The position numbers and the translations under genes were made by a program. The notes below the pieces were generated by a model. The model saw only the letters and a list, made by a program, of their open reading frames with translations, made no database searches and had not been told where the DNA came from. 64,000 nt of DNA from Methanoculleus sp. 7T (GTDB lineage Archaea > Halobacteriota > Methanomicrobia > Methanomicrobiales > Methanoculleaceae): NCBI RefSeq assembly GCF_023195915.1, contig NZ_JALPRP010000001.1, positions 1,674,001 through 1,738,000 on the forward strand, given 5' to 3'. Positions 34,589 to 43,120 of this stretch are shown here, one piece after another; within the stretch, counting starts at the first letter, position 1; each line of letters starts with the position of its first letter.

Positions 34589-35787
34589 CGACACTGCTTG
34601 AAACCGACAACATCACCTACACCTACCCAAACGGCCCGACCGCCCTCTCCGGGGTGAGCATCAGCATCGCCGCCGGGTCAAAGACCGCCCTCGTCGGCCC
34701 GAACGGTGCCGGCAAATCGACGCTCCTCCTCATGCTCAACGGTATGCTCAAGCCCGCCTCGGGGGAGGTCCGGTTCTCCGGCCGGCCGCTCGCCTACGAC
34801 AATCGGAGCCTCCGGGACCTCCGCCGCCGGGTCGGGTTCGTCTTCCAGAACCCCGACGTCCAGATCATCGCCCCGACCGTCGAAGCCGACGTGGCTTTCG
34901 GGCCGGTGAACCTCGGGCTTTCCCCCGACGCAGTACGGCGGGCGGTCCGGGACGCCCTCGGCTACGTCGGGCTCCGGGGCTACGAGAAACGGCCGCCCCA
35001 CCACCTCTCGGGCGGGGAGAAGAAGCGGGTCGCCATCGCCGGCATCCTCGCGATGGAGCCGGCGGTCCTCGTCTTCGACGAGCCGACCAACACCCTCGAC
35101 CCCGCGAGTTCCGAGGAGGTCATGGAACTCCTCGACGAACTCGCCTCCGGCGGCCGGACGGTCCTGATATCCACCCACGACGTCGAACTCGCCTACCGCT
35201 GGGCCGACTCGGTCATCCTCATGGAGCACGGCAGGGTCCTCGCCCGGGGCGCCCCGGAGGAGGTCTTCTCGGACCACAACCTCCTTGCCGCGGCCAGGCT
35301 GAAACCGCCGGCGCTCCTCGACCTCTACAACGAACTCGCCCTCCGGGGCGTCATCGACCGGGACGTCCCCCCAAAGAGCGTGCTCGAGTTCACCGACCGG
35401 ATCGAGCGGGAACTGCACGGCCACGTCCCGCCGCAGGACGAGCCCGGGAAGATCTACCTCTGCAACGCCGACCGGACCGGCGGCGACGAGATCCGGGCGC
35501 TCGTTGAAGCCGGGGCGGTCGACCACGTGGGCGCGATGGGCACCCGGGCCAAGGAGTTCGCGAACCGCGAGCGGATCCTGCTCGACTACACCTACGGCGT
35601 CATCGACAAGTGCATCTTAAAAGCCCTCATCGGTGAGAATTCGCTCATCCTCACTACGGGAGGCATGGTGGAGCATGTCCACCGGCGTATCGGGGAGTAC
35701 AGCGCCGAGAGCGGCCGGGCGCTCAAGGCGACCCCGCTACAGGAGCCGGCGGGCCGGAGCCCCGGCCGGGAGCCCGCTCTCGAGTGA
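34585..35787 (+). CDS. cbiO: energy-coupling factor transporter, CbiO ATPase with C-terminal extension
   Basis: A 400-residue ABC ATPase. Walker A is GPNGAGKSTLLLML, the Q-loop NPDVQIIAPTV, the signature HHLSGGEKKRVAIAG, Walker B VLVFDEPTNTLDP and the switch His in ISTHDVE. These occupy residues 1-250. Beyond them lies an extension of roughly 130 residues (GKIYLCNADRTGGDEIRALV, then GAMGTRAKEFANRERI and DKCILKALIGENSLILTTGG), which is not part of a standard CbiO. I do not recognise this extra domain; a regulatory role is a guess. The ATG at 34585 overlaps cbiQ. Confidence 0.95.
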   Translation: MTTLLETDNITYTYPNGPTALSGVSISIAAGSKTALVGPNGAGKSTLLLMLNGMLKPASGEVRFSGRPLAYDNRSLRDLRRRVGFVFQNPDVQIIAPTVEADVAFGPVNLGLSPDAVRRAVRDALGYVGLRGYEKRPPHHLSGGEKKRVAIAGILAMEPAVLVFDEPTNTLDPASSEEVMELLDELASGGRTVLISTHDVELAYRWADSVILMEHGRVLARGAPEEVFSDHNLLAAARLKPPALLDLYNELALRGVIDRDVPPKSVLEFTDRIERELHGHVPPQDEPGKIYLCNADRTGGDEIRALVEAGAVDHVGAMGTRAKEFANRERILLDYTYGVIDKCILKALIGENSLILTTGGMVEHVHRRIGEYSAESGRALKATPLQEPAGRSPGREPALE

Positions 35788-35831
35788 GATACCCCCATAC
35801 TCTGTTTTTGCAAAATCCGGGAGAAGGTTAA

Positions 35832-35850
35832 TCCGGTGCGACACCGGAGG
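35832..35850 (+). promoter_or_regulatory. hairpin covering the ribosome binding site of pyk
   Basis: TCCGGTG-CGA-CACCGGA forms a seven-base-pair stem at 35832-35848. Its right arm includes the first three bases of the Shine-Dalgarno GGAGG (35846-35850), seven bases before the ATG. Folding would mask the ribosome binding site. Confidence 0.45.
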
Positions 35851-35857
35851 TTACCTC

Positions 35858-37357
35858 ATGATGCTCGAAGAGGCTCTGCAGCGTATATCGGAGCAGGCAA
35901 AACGGAAGCGGATGAGCCTGCCGGATCACAAAACAAAGATCGTCTGCACCATCGGGCCGGCGTCACGCTCCCGGGAGATGCTCGCCCGGCTGATCCGGGC
36001 CGGCATGAACGTCGCGCGGCTCAACCTCTCCCACGGGACGTTCGAAGAGCACCGGGAGAACATCCATAACATCCGGGCCGCAGCGGAGGACGCCGGGCTC
36101 CCGGTCACGATCTTGATCGACCTCCCGGGGCCGAAGATCCGGCTCGGCGACCTCGCGGAGGAGCCCATCGAACTGCACAAGGGCGATACCGTCACCCTCA
36201 CGTCCGCGCCTGCGTCGGACGGCCCTTCCCGGATTCCCGTCGACTTCGAGCAGTTCCCGCAACTGGTCTCGGAGGGGAGCACCATCTTCCTCAACGACGG
36301 GTTCCTCCAACTCAGGGTCGATGCGGTCGAAGGGAAGGATGTCCGGGCGACGGTGGTCATCGGCGGCCCGCTCCTCTCGCGCAAAGGCCTGAGCCTTGTC
36401 GGCGGCGGGGGGATCGTCGCGCTCAGCGCAGTGACCGACCGGGACCTCGAGTGCATCGACTTCGGGCTTGCCGAGGGGATCGACACCTTCGGGATATCGT
36501 TCATCGAGCGGGCGGAGGATATCAGGAAGGCCCGGGAGCACGCGGCCCGGTCCGGGAAGTCCCTCCGGGTGATAGCAAAGATCGAGCGGCAGGAGGCGCT
36601 CGCGAACATCGACGAGATCCTCCGGGAGACCGACGGGGTCATGATCGCCCGGGGAGACCTCGGGGTCCAGACCCCGATCGAGGATGTTCCTGCGGTGCAG
36701 AAGCGGATCATCCAGAAGGCCAACATCCTCGGCCGACCGGTGATCACCGCGACCCAGATGCTCGTCTCGATGACCGACAACATCCGGCCCACCCGGGCGG
36801 AGGTGACCGACGTCGCAAACGCCATCCTCGACGGGACTGATGCCGTGATGCTCTCGGAAGAGACGTCGATCGGGAAGTACCCGGTCGAGACGGTCGCGAT
36901 GATGGCGAAGATCGCCCGCTCGACCGAGGAGAAGCGGTCAACCCTCGGGCCCGGGTACAACCTGGTCGACTACTTCCGGCAGGGGAAAGGCCGGGAGGGG
37001 ATCACCATCAACGACGTCGTCTCCCTCAACGTCATCGAGGCGATGGATGCGCTCGGCATCAGGTTCGTGCTGACCCCCACCCGTTCCGGGAACACGCCGC
37101 GGAACATCTCGCGGTTCAAGCCCGGGGCCTGGATCCTCGCGTTCACCCGGAACCCGAGCACCCTCAAGTTCCTGGCGTTCTCCTACGGGGTCTGCCCGTT
37201 CCTGATCCGGAGCGAGAAGGAGTACTGGCACGGGGCGATCCTCGACTCGATCCGGGACTCGGGGCTGATCGAGCCGGGGGAGCGCGTGGTGCTGACCGAG
37301 GGGATCTCTCCCGGGCGCGAAGGGACCGATTCGCTCATCATCCTCACGGTGGAGTGA
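35858..37357 (+). CDS. pyk: pyruvate kinase
   Basis: A 499-residue glycolytic enzyme converting phosphoenolpyruvate and ADP to pyruvate and ATP. Motifs: KTKIVCTIGPASRS near residue 27, GMNVARLNLSHGTFEEH, DLPGPKIRLG, AKIERQEALANIDEIL, the active-site GVMIARGDLGVQTPIEDVP and ATQMLVSM. The C-terminal domain contains the alpha-beta allosteric fold. The start is set by GGAGG seven bases upstream of the ATG at 35858, with a second ATG right behind it. The T-rich and hairpin leader suggests its own control. Confidence 0.96.
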   Translation: MMLEEALQRISEQAKRKRMSLPDHKTKIVCTIGPASRSREMLARLIRAGMNVARLNLSHGTFEEHRENIHNIRAAAEDAGLPVTILIDLPGPKIRLGDLAEEPIELHKGDTVTLTSAPASDGPSRIPVDFEQFPQLVSEGSTIFLNDGFLQLRVDAVEGKDVRATVVIGGPLLSRKGLSLVGGGGIVALSAVTDRDLECIDFGLAEGIDTFGISFIERAEDIRKAREHAARSGKSLRVIAKIERQEALANIDEILRETDGVMIARGDLGVQTPIEDVPAVQKRIIQKANILGRPVITATQMLVSMTDNIRPTRAEVTDVANAILDGTDAVMLSEETSIGKYPVETVAMMAKIARSTEEKRSTLGPGYNLVDYFRQGKGREGITINDVVSLNVIEAMDALGIRFVLTPTRSGNTPRNISRFKPGAWILAFTRNPSTLKFLAFSYGVCPFLIRSEKEYWHGAILDSIRDSGLIEPGERVVLTEGISPGREGTDSLIILTVE

Positions 37358-37436
37358 GGGGCCGGGCATTCGCCCTCCGGTGGTCCCTCCGGGGACAACA
37401 AACCCTATCCCCGCGGAAGTCGAACTCTCATCAATC

Positions 37437-38438
37437 ATGGGAGAGGTCATTCCCGCGGGACGGGATGCTCCGGACGAGGACCTAGGCGTGCTCAAGCAGA
37501 AGACCGCCCGCCTCTCGGTCGCATCGAACACCTTTCTTGTCGCGACGAAACTGGCGGTCGGGGTCGCCATCGGCTCGGTCGGTATCATATCCGAGGCGAT
37601 CCACTCCGCAATCGACCTGATAGCCGCGGTCGTCGCCTACTTCTCGGTCCGGCAGTCGGCCCGGCCTCCCGACGAGTGCCACACCTTCGGGCACGGAAAA
37701 TACGAGAGCATATCCGGGCTCCTCGAGGCGATCCTGATCCTCGTTGCCGCCGTCATGATCATCAACGAGGCGGTAAGAAACCTCCTCGGCGGAGAAGAGA
37801 CGCTGAACGTCGAGGCGCTGGGGCTCGGTATCGCCGTCATGCTCCTCTCGGCCGGGGTAAACCTCTACGTCTCATCCCGGCTCATGGCGGTGGCGAAGAA
37901 GACCGAGTCGATCGCGCTTGAGAGTGACGCCTGGCACCTCCGGACCGACGTCTACACCTCCGCCGGGGTCGTGGCCGGCCTTATCCTGATCAAGCTCACC
38001 GGGATTGTGATGCTCGACTCGTTCGTCGCGCTCGGTGTCGCGGCAATCATCCTGAAGGCGGCGTTCGACCTTATCAGGCGGTCGTTTGAGGACCTCGTCG
38101 ACCGGAGCCTCCCTCCCGAGGAGGAGGCCCGGATCCGGGAGATCATCAGCGAGCACTGCACGGCCGTCATCAGTTTCCACCGGCTCCGGACCCGCCGGTC
38201 GGGGCCGAACCGGTTCGTGGATCTCCACATGGTCGTCCCGAAGTCCGCGACCCTCGAGGAGGCCTACGGCATCGTGAAGCATATCGAGACCGATGTCAAG
38301 CAAGAGTTCCCCCGGACGAGCGTCACTATTCGGGTGCAGCCCTGCACCGGCGAGGACTGTCTCGCCTGCGGGGTCCTTGCCGCCTGCCCTGAGTGCGAAC
38401 ACCTGACCCTTCACGAAGGGCCGAAAAAAGAACGGTAA
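37437..38438 (+). CDS. cation diffusion facilitator (CDF) transporter with cysteine-rich tail
   Basis: A 333-residue divalent metal/proton antiporter. Six helices include the metal site in SEAIHSAIDLIAAVVAYFS and ALESDAWHLRTDVYTSAGV (the HxxxD/DxxxD pairs), and the family FGHGKYESISGLLEAILIL. The cytoplasmic domain (VDRSLPPEEEARIREII) is normal. The tail adds five cysteines (CTGEDCLACGVLAACPEC), which could bind metal or sense it. Metal specificity (zinc, iron or manganese) cannot be assigned. The ATG at 37437 is preferred over 37380, where the sequence is not CDF-like. Confidence 0.92.
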   Translation: MGEVIPAGRDAPDEDLGVLKQKTARLSVASNTFLVATKLAVGVAIGSVGIISEAIHSAIDLIAAVVAYFSVRQSARPPDECHTFGHGKYESISGLLEAILILVAAVMIINEAVRNLLGGEETLNVEALGLGIAVMLLSAGVNLYVSSRLMAVAKKTESIALESDAWHLRTDVYTSAGVVAGLILIKLTGIVMLDSFVALGVAAIILKAAFDLIRRSFEDLVDRSLPPEEEARIREIISEHCTAVISFHRLRTRRSGPNRFVDLHMVVPKSATLEEAYGIVKHIETDVKQEFPRTSVTIRVQPCTGEDCLACGVLAACPECEHLTLHEGPKKER

Positions 38439-38457
38439 CAGGAGAGGTGGGTGGGTC

Positions 38458-39102
38458 CTACTTCCAGCGGAAGAGGCCCCGGTGTTGCAGTTCTTCGTCT
38501 GCGAGTGCCGAGAGCCGGTCTTGTTCCTGCTCGATCGTCCGGACCTGCTCTCTGAGCATCGTCCGGGTCTCGTCGTCGCAGGTGCAGTTCTCGATCGACT
38601 GCCGGAGTTCCATGACCCGTTCGCGGTTCCGCTGCGCCTCTTCTGCGATCAGGCGGGCCGCGTCCTCGTCGCCCCCGAAGAGGAATCGCATAAAGCCGTG
38701 CCGGGCCTGAATCTGCTCCTCGGCTTCGAGGGTCTTCTGGACCGAGTTGTTGAACTCCCGGGCCACGGCGGAGACGTCCCGGCCTATGCCGCCGGTCCGG
38801 TTCTCTGCGGCGAGCAGGGCGTGAACGGCAAGCCTGACCCGATTCTGGTCGCGTTGGGTCTTGTCGACTCGAGTCTTGTTCCCGTCCTCACGGGGAGCCT
38901 CGTTCTCCTCTTCCGCGACGGTCTCGTTCTCTGTGACCTTGACGTTTCTGTTCTCCTTCATCCGGTGTTCACCTCCCGGTGTCGTGTTCTCGTCGTTCCC
39001 GATCTGCTCCCCCACCGGGGCGCCGTGGCCTCCGGGAGCGGCGGCCGCGAATCCCGGGAGGACAAGGAAGACGATCATGACTGCTGCAATGATGCGTTTC
39101 AT
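38458..39102 (-). CDS. secreted, charged helical protein of unknown function
   Basis: A 214-residue protein with a typical signal peptide (MKRIIAAVMIVFLVLPGFAA), then a Glu/Asn-rich low-complexity part with several N-x-T/S sites (residues 40-85), then a helical region ending in GLFRWK. The mature part has two cysteines in ENCTCDDET. This fits an exported, perhaps glycosylated, coiled-coil protein. I recognise no family. A TATA element (AAAAGTATAAAAG on the minus strand near 39144-39158) lies upstream. Confidence 0.75.
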   Translation of the reverse strand: MKRIIAAVMIVFLVLPGFAAAAPGGHGAPVGEQIGNDENTTPGGEHRMKENRNVKVTENETVAEEENEAPREDGNKTRVDKTQRDQNRVRLAVHALLAAENRTGGIGRDVSAVAREFNNSVQKTLEAEEQIQARHGFMRFLFGGDEDAARLIAEEAQRNRERVMELRQSIENCTCDDETRTMLREQVRTIEQEQDRLSALADEELQHRGLFRWK

Positions 39103-39143
39103 GAGTTTTCACCTCACTTGGTGCAAAAAGAAATTCCCGAGCA

Positions 39144-39158
39144 TCTTTTATACTTTTA
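39144..39158 (-). promoter_or_regulatory. TATA-box promoter of the secreted-protein gene
   Basis: Read on the minus strand: AAAAGTATAAAAGATGC, about 45-55 bases before the ATG at 39102. A GAACC-GGCG-GGTTC hairpin lies just upstream (39162-39175). Confidence 0.5.
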
Positions 39159-39182
39159 TTGAACCGGCGGGTTCAACGGGCT

Positions 39183-39731
39183 TCATAACAGGATCGTGAG
39201 GACGAGGCAGGCCACGACCGGGATGACGAGGTTGTCGTCCACGGGGCTTGCCAGTTCCGCAAGCCCCGCGGCCGCGGCCGTCGCGAGGGCGGCGGGCGGC
39301 GGGACGAGGAGGCAGAGGGCGGCGGCCGTGACCGCGACTCCGGCGAGCGTGCCCTCAAGCGACTTATGGTTGTAGATCCGGGTCCTCCCGAACCTGACGC
39401 CGACGATGGTGGCGACGCTGTCGAGGAGCGCGAGCACCACGAGTCCGACGAAGACGACCTCTTTTGGGAAGAAGACGAGGCAGAAGAGGGCTCCGAGCGC
39501 GAAGAAGAGCGCTCCCTTGCCCGGGGCGGCGTCCCGCCGCTCCAGGTTCTCGATGAGGGGGGAGACGACCGGGATGGTGTAGCCCCGTGCGACGGCGTCG
39601 GAGAGGATGAACCCCACAAAGAGGGTGAGCATGAGGACGGAGATGGTGAGGCCGCGGTCGAAGATGAAGACGAACCCCGCGATCCCGAGGCCGAAGACGA
39701 GGTGGACGACCTGTCGGAGCGACTCGTTCAT
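39183..39731 (-). CDS. dolichol kinase / phosphatidate cytidylyltransferase family protein
   Basis: A 182-residue polytopic membrane protein. The diagnostic sequence is YNHKSLEGTLAG near residue 121, with the preceding LLDSVATIVGVRFGRTRI, shared by CTP-dependent dolichol or phytol kinases and CDP-diacylglycerol synthases. The small size and SPVDDNLVIPVVA end fit archaeal CTP:polyprenol kinases. It probably phosphorylates an isoprenoid alcohol for lipid or glycan-carrier metabolism. The substrate is not proven. Confidence 0.85.
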   Translation of the reverse strand: MNESLRQVVHLVFGLGIAGFVFIFDRGLTISVLMLTLFVGFILSDAVARGYTIPVVSPLIENLERRDAAPGKGALFFALGALFCLVFFPKEVVFVGLVVLALLDSVATIVGVRFGRTRIYNHKSLEGTLAGVAVTAAALCLLVPPPAALATAAAAGLAELASPVDDNLVIPVVACLVLTILL

Positions 39732-39850
39732 TCACCGAAGATTGGCGTGGGAGCGGTTAAATCCTCTGCAGGCAGGGGCCGACGCATCGCAAGCGCGGAT
39801 CACGCCGGTTAAGTACTCTGAAAGCGCACGCTTCTCGCAGGAACTGAGAG

Positions 39851-41107
39851 ATGGAGCCTTTTATTTACTCCGGGGAGGTTGCCGGCGACGAGCGGGACAT
39901 GGACGCCGTCGCACGGTTCTACGTGAAATGCGTGCTCTGGCTCGGAAAGCACGACCCGCTCTATATCGGCGCCTACTTCGGCCCGGAGGCGGTGCGGGAC
40001 GAGGCGCTCACGGTCACGGTCCCGCCCGACCGCATCGCCGGATACGCCGCCGACCTCCTCGCTACCCTAGATCGGATCGACCCCGACCGGCTGGAGGGCG
40101 CCGGACGCACGCGCCGCGCCTACCTCCTGGGAATGGTCGGGGCGCTCAAGGCCCGGGCCGAGATCCTCGCCGGGCAGAGCCTCGCCTTCGACGCCGAAGT
40201 TGAGGCGCTCTTCGGGGTCGCGGCGCCGGACGGCGGCCCGGACTGGTATGGAGAACTGCATGCGGCGCTCGACGCCGACCTCCCGGGGAGCGGCGACCTT
40301 GCTGGGCGCTACCAGGCGTTCACGGCGTCGTACGCCGTTCCCCGGGACCGTCTGGAGGAGGTCTTCCGAGCCGCGGTCGCCGAGAGCCGCCGCCGGACCG
40401 CGGAGCACATCCGGCTCCCGGCCGGGGAGGGGCTCGAGGTCGAGTATGTCGGGGAGGCCTGCAGCCGCTACCTCGGCGGGGGACGGAGCCTCGTCCGGGT
40501 GAGCGCCGACCGGCCGGTCACCGTCGGCCGGGCCCTCTTCTGCGCCTGCCGCGAGGGCTACCCGGGCCGCCACACGATGTGGGCGGTCCGGGAGGCGTCC
40601 CTTGTCCGTGACCGGGGCTGGATCGAGCACGCGGTCGTCCCGCTCGCATCCCCGCTCGCGACGGTCTGCGAAGGGGCCGCCCGGTTCGCGGTGGACGCGG
40701 CCTTCCCCGCCGCCGACCGGGTGCGGTTCGAAGAAGAGGTCCTCTTCCCGCTGGCCGGGTTCGACCCAGCCGACGCCGCACTCGTCGATGCCGTCGGTAC
40801 CGCGGCCGCGGACCTCTTCTTCTCCGGCACCGCCAGAGTGGCCCGGGAGTATCTCGGCGGCTCGATCTCCCGGGAGGATGCGTTCGGGCTCCTCCGGGAC
40901 GTCCTGCTCCTTTCCCCGGAGAGGGCTGAGGCCCGCCTCCGGTTCGTCGAGGAGTTCCGGGCCTACTCGGCGGCCGCGAACGAAGGCTACCGCCTCGTGC
41001 GGGACTACGTCGGGACCCCCGACGACCCGGCGCAGCGGTGGGAGCGTTTCGCCCGGATCCTCACGGAGCCCGTGATGCCGGGCGACCTTGCCGGCATTCC
41101 CGGATGA
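39851..41107 (+). CDS. DUF885-like protein with disrupted zinc motif
   Basis: A 418-residue soluble, helical protein. Near residues 233-243 it has CREGYPGRHT and later GWIEHAVVP and ATVCEGAARF. The layout resembles gluzincin-type DUF885 relatives, where HEGYPGHHT supplies two zinc-binding His and a catalytic Glu and a later EG supplies the third ligand. Here both ligand His positions are Arg, so peptidase activity is doubtful. The 3' end overlaps a minus-strand small gene by 47 bases. Family assignment is by motif only. Confidence 0.7.
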   Translation: MEPFIYSGEVAGDERDMDAVARFYVKCVLWLGKHDPLYIGAYFGPEAVRDEALTVTVPPDRIAGYAADLLATLDRIDPDRLEGAGRTRRAYLLGMVGALKARAEILAGQSLAFDAEVEALFGVAAPDGGPDWYGELHAALDADLPGSGDLAGRYQAFTASYAVPRDRLEEVFRAAVAESRRRTAEHIRLPAGEGLEVEYVGEACSRYLGGGRSLVRVSADRPVTVGRALFCACREGYPGRHTMWAVREASLVRDRGWIEHAVVPLASPLATVCEGAARFAVDAAFPAADRVRFEEEVLFPLAGFDPADAALVDAVGTAAADLFFSGTARVAREYLGGSISREDAFGLLRDVLLLSPERAEARLRFVEEFRAYSAAANEGYRLVRDYVGTPDDPAQRWERFARILTEPVMPGDLAGIPG

Positions 41108-41333
41108 ACGACCGGGCCTCGTCGTCGCCGATCGCGTAGGCCGCCTGGGCCTCAAGCGCGACCACCCGAAGGATCACCGCGACGTCGTCGAGGCGGCGCT
41201 TGTGGTCGCCGCGGACGTGCTTTCGCACCTCGCGCAGGGATTCGAGGGCGGTGCCGACGTTCGCGATCGTGCAGAGGGCGTTCTCGCGGGTGCCAATATC
41301 GACGGCGGGGAGCGTGCGGGTAACGGGAGCCAT
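41061..41333 (-). CDS. small hypothetical protein
   Basis: A 90-residue frame from the ATG at 41333 (MAPVTRTLPAVDIGTREN). The middle, NALCTIANVGTALESLREVR then LDDVAVILRVVALEAQAAYA, is strongly amphipathic and looks like real helical protein. It overlaps the 3' end of the plus-strand neighbour by 47 bases. No family is recognised. GC-rich codon use matches genuine genes here, but a shadow frame cannot be fully excluded. Confidence 0.55.
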   Translation of the reverse strand: MAPVTRTLPAVDIGTRENALCTIANVGTALESLREVRKHVRGDHKRRLDDVAVILRVVALEAQAAYAIGDDEARSFIRECRQGRPASRAP

Positions 41334-41459
41334 GCTACCTACCCTCGCGCTGTGCAACCTTGAACTTGCTGGAACCCGCACATCCCTCGCGAACATCTAT
41401 CTGTCGGGAGATCAAAAATCTGAGCAGATACTCTTTCTCTCCACCCGGACGATCGACTC

Positions 41460-42176
41460 ATGACCGCAGACACGAAGGCAACCGCCTCGGAACCGGACCG
41501 GTGGAAGGCCGCCCTCCGAAACCCCTACCTCATCGGCCCCGTCAAGTTCATCCTCCCGCTTGCCGTCATCCCGGCCGTCTTTGCCGCCCTCTACCTGACC
41601 GAACCCTATGACCGGTTTCTCGTCCTCTCCGGGCTGATCGCCGCCTACTTCGTTCCCCCGGCCGGGAAGGAGTCGATCATCCCGATCGCGATCCTGATGG
41701 GCTACCCGTGGTGGCTCATCATGCTGGTGATCTTCCTCCTCGACGTCGCCGTCTCGCTCTTCGTCGTCTGGAACTTCGACCTGGCGCTGAAGATCCCGCT
41801 GGTCGGCCGGCTACTCGAGGGCGGGATGAGGGTGGCTCGGAACTATACCGAGAAACAGCCTTGGCTCCGGCGGTTTTCGACGATAGGGCTCACTCTCTTT
41901 GTCTTCTTCCCGCTCCAGGGGACCGGGGCGATGAACGGGTCGATCCTCGGCCGGCTGCTCGGGCTGGACAAGACTCGGGTCTTTTCATGCGTCTGCATCG
42001 GATCGTTCACCTCCTGCCTCGTCTTTGCCCTCGGCGCCGACGTGCTCTTGGACGTCTACCGGCAGGATCCGACCCTCGGCATCGGCCTGCTCGTTCTGAT
42101 CGTCGTCGCCGTCCTGGCCGGGGTCGTGGGGTGGCGGATGCGGGAGAAGAGACTGCGGGGACGGCGGCCGTCGTAG
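41460..42176 (+). CDS. small multidrug export-like membrane protein (COG2426)
   Basis: A 238-residue membrane protein with about five helices. The family signature is VPPAGKESIIPIAILMGYP near residues 66-84, then LVIFLLDVAVSLFVVWNFD and FFPLQGTGAMNGSILGRLLG. The family is named for putative small multi-drug export, without firm biochemical proof. It is the last chromosomal gene before the restriction island and has a short upstream region with AATCTGAGCAGATACT. Confidence 0.85.
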   Translation: MTADTKATASEPDRWKAALRNPYLIGPVKFILPLAVIPAVFAALYLTEPYDRFLVLSGLIAAYFVPPAGKESIIPIAILMGYPWWLIMLVIFLLDVAVSLFVVWNFDLALKIPLVGRLLEGGMRVARNYTEKQPWLRRFSTIGLTLFVFFPLQGTGAMNGSILGRLLGLDKTRVFSCVCIGSFTSCLVFALGADVLLDVYRQDPTLGIGLLVLIVVAVLAGVVGWRMREKRLRGRRPS

Positions 42177-42196
42177 GCGGGGGCGGAGCCCTTGGG

Positions 42197-42228
42197 TACT
42201 AATCGTGATTAGTACTAGTCGTGATTAG
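42197..42228. repeat. paired palindromes at the island edge
   Basis: TACTAATCGTGATTAGTA (42197-42214) is a perfect 18-base palindrome. It is followed by CTAGTCGTGATTAG (42215-42228), an imperfect second copy. The pair could be an operator, a transcription-stop structure, or an old recombination site. It stands at the boundary between core DNA and the restriction island. Confidence 0.7.
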
Positions 42229-42403
42229 GATGGTTGGGGACCGGGAGGCCGGGGTTGCCCTTCTTGAGGAGAGGGGGGTGCCTGGGACAGGGTCGGGTCG
42301 TGTAGGGATGGCTGAAGGGGGCGCGTGCTGACCCCGACTTTACGGCGGTGGAGGAGCCCCATCCACGGGTATCTCCTTGATGACAAACTTCTCAGGTGTT
42401 GTT

Positions 42404-43120
42404 TCAGTAACGCCAGGTCTCGTGGCATAGTGGTGCCTGGTTTAACACATCCCGATAGTGTCGCCACTGTGGCATGAATTGATCCATCAGTTCCCTGAAC
42501 CGGTCGGTGTGATTTCGCTCTAGGAAATGGACCATCTCGTGGACGATAACGTATTCCAGGCACTGAACCGGTTTCTTCGCGAGTTCCAGATTCAGCCAGA
42601 TTCGCCGGGCCTCGATGTTACAACTGCCCCACTTGGTCTTCATCTTTTTAACCCCCCAGTCGTCCACCGTTACCCCGAGCGTCTCCTGCCACTTCGTGAA
42701 CAGAGGCGGGATCAGGGCCTTGAGTTCCTTCCGATACCACTTGAGCATGACCTGTTCGCGTCTGTAGGCATCGCTTCCCGCCGGAACATACAGGTCAATC
42801 CTTGCCTTATTGCGCACCTCAACCCGCGACGGGCCTGTATGCTCGATAACGTTCAGCAGGTAGCGTTTGCCGAGGTAGTAGTGCGTCTCGCGGTAGGTGT
42901 AGTCTCGCGGGCTCTGGCGTTCCTGGGTTCTGAATCGGGTCTGCTGCCGTTTGATCCACGGCAATTTTGTGATCACCGCCAGCCGCACCGCTTCATCGTC
43001 CACGCGTAACGGCGTTGCTACCCGGACCCGGCCTTCAGGAGGGTACACCCCGAGATGCAGATTCTTGATGTCTTTCCGGGCCACATCGACCTCTACTCCA
43101 CTCACGGAGATCCGGTGCAT
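42404..43120 (-). CDS. YgjP-type M48-like metallopeptidase of the restriction operon
   Basis: A 238-residue metal-dependent hydrolase of the YgjP/DUF45 type. The zinc site is HEMVHFLERNH at residues 194-204 (HExxH plus a third His), preceded by KMKTKWGSCNIEARRIWLN. Members often lie in type I restriction loci, but their job is unknown; processing of a restriction subunit is one suggestion. The ATG directly follows the hsdR stop (TGA-ATG), so it is the last gene of the seven-gene operon. Confidence 0.92.
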   Translation of the reverse strand: MHRISVSGVEVDVARKDIKNLHLGVYPPEGRVRVATPLRVDDEAVRLAVITKLPWIKRQQTRFRTQERQSPRDYTYRETHYYLGKRYLLNVIEHTGPSRVEVRNKARIDLYVPAGSDAYRREQVMLKWYRKELKALIPPLFTKWQETLGVTVDDWGVKKMKTKWGSCNIEARRIWLNLELAKKPVQCLEYVIVHEMVHFLERNHTDRFRELMDQFMPQWRHYRDVLNQAPLCHETWRY

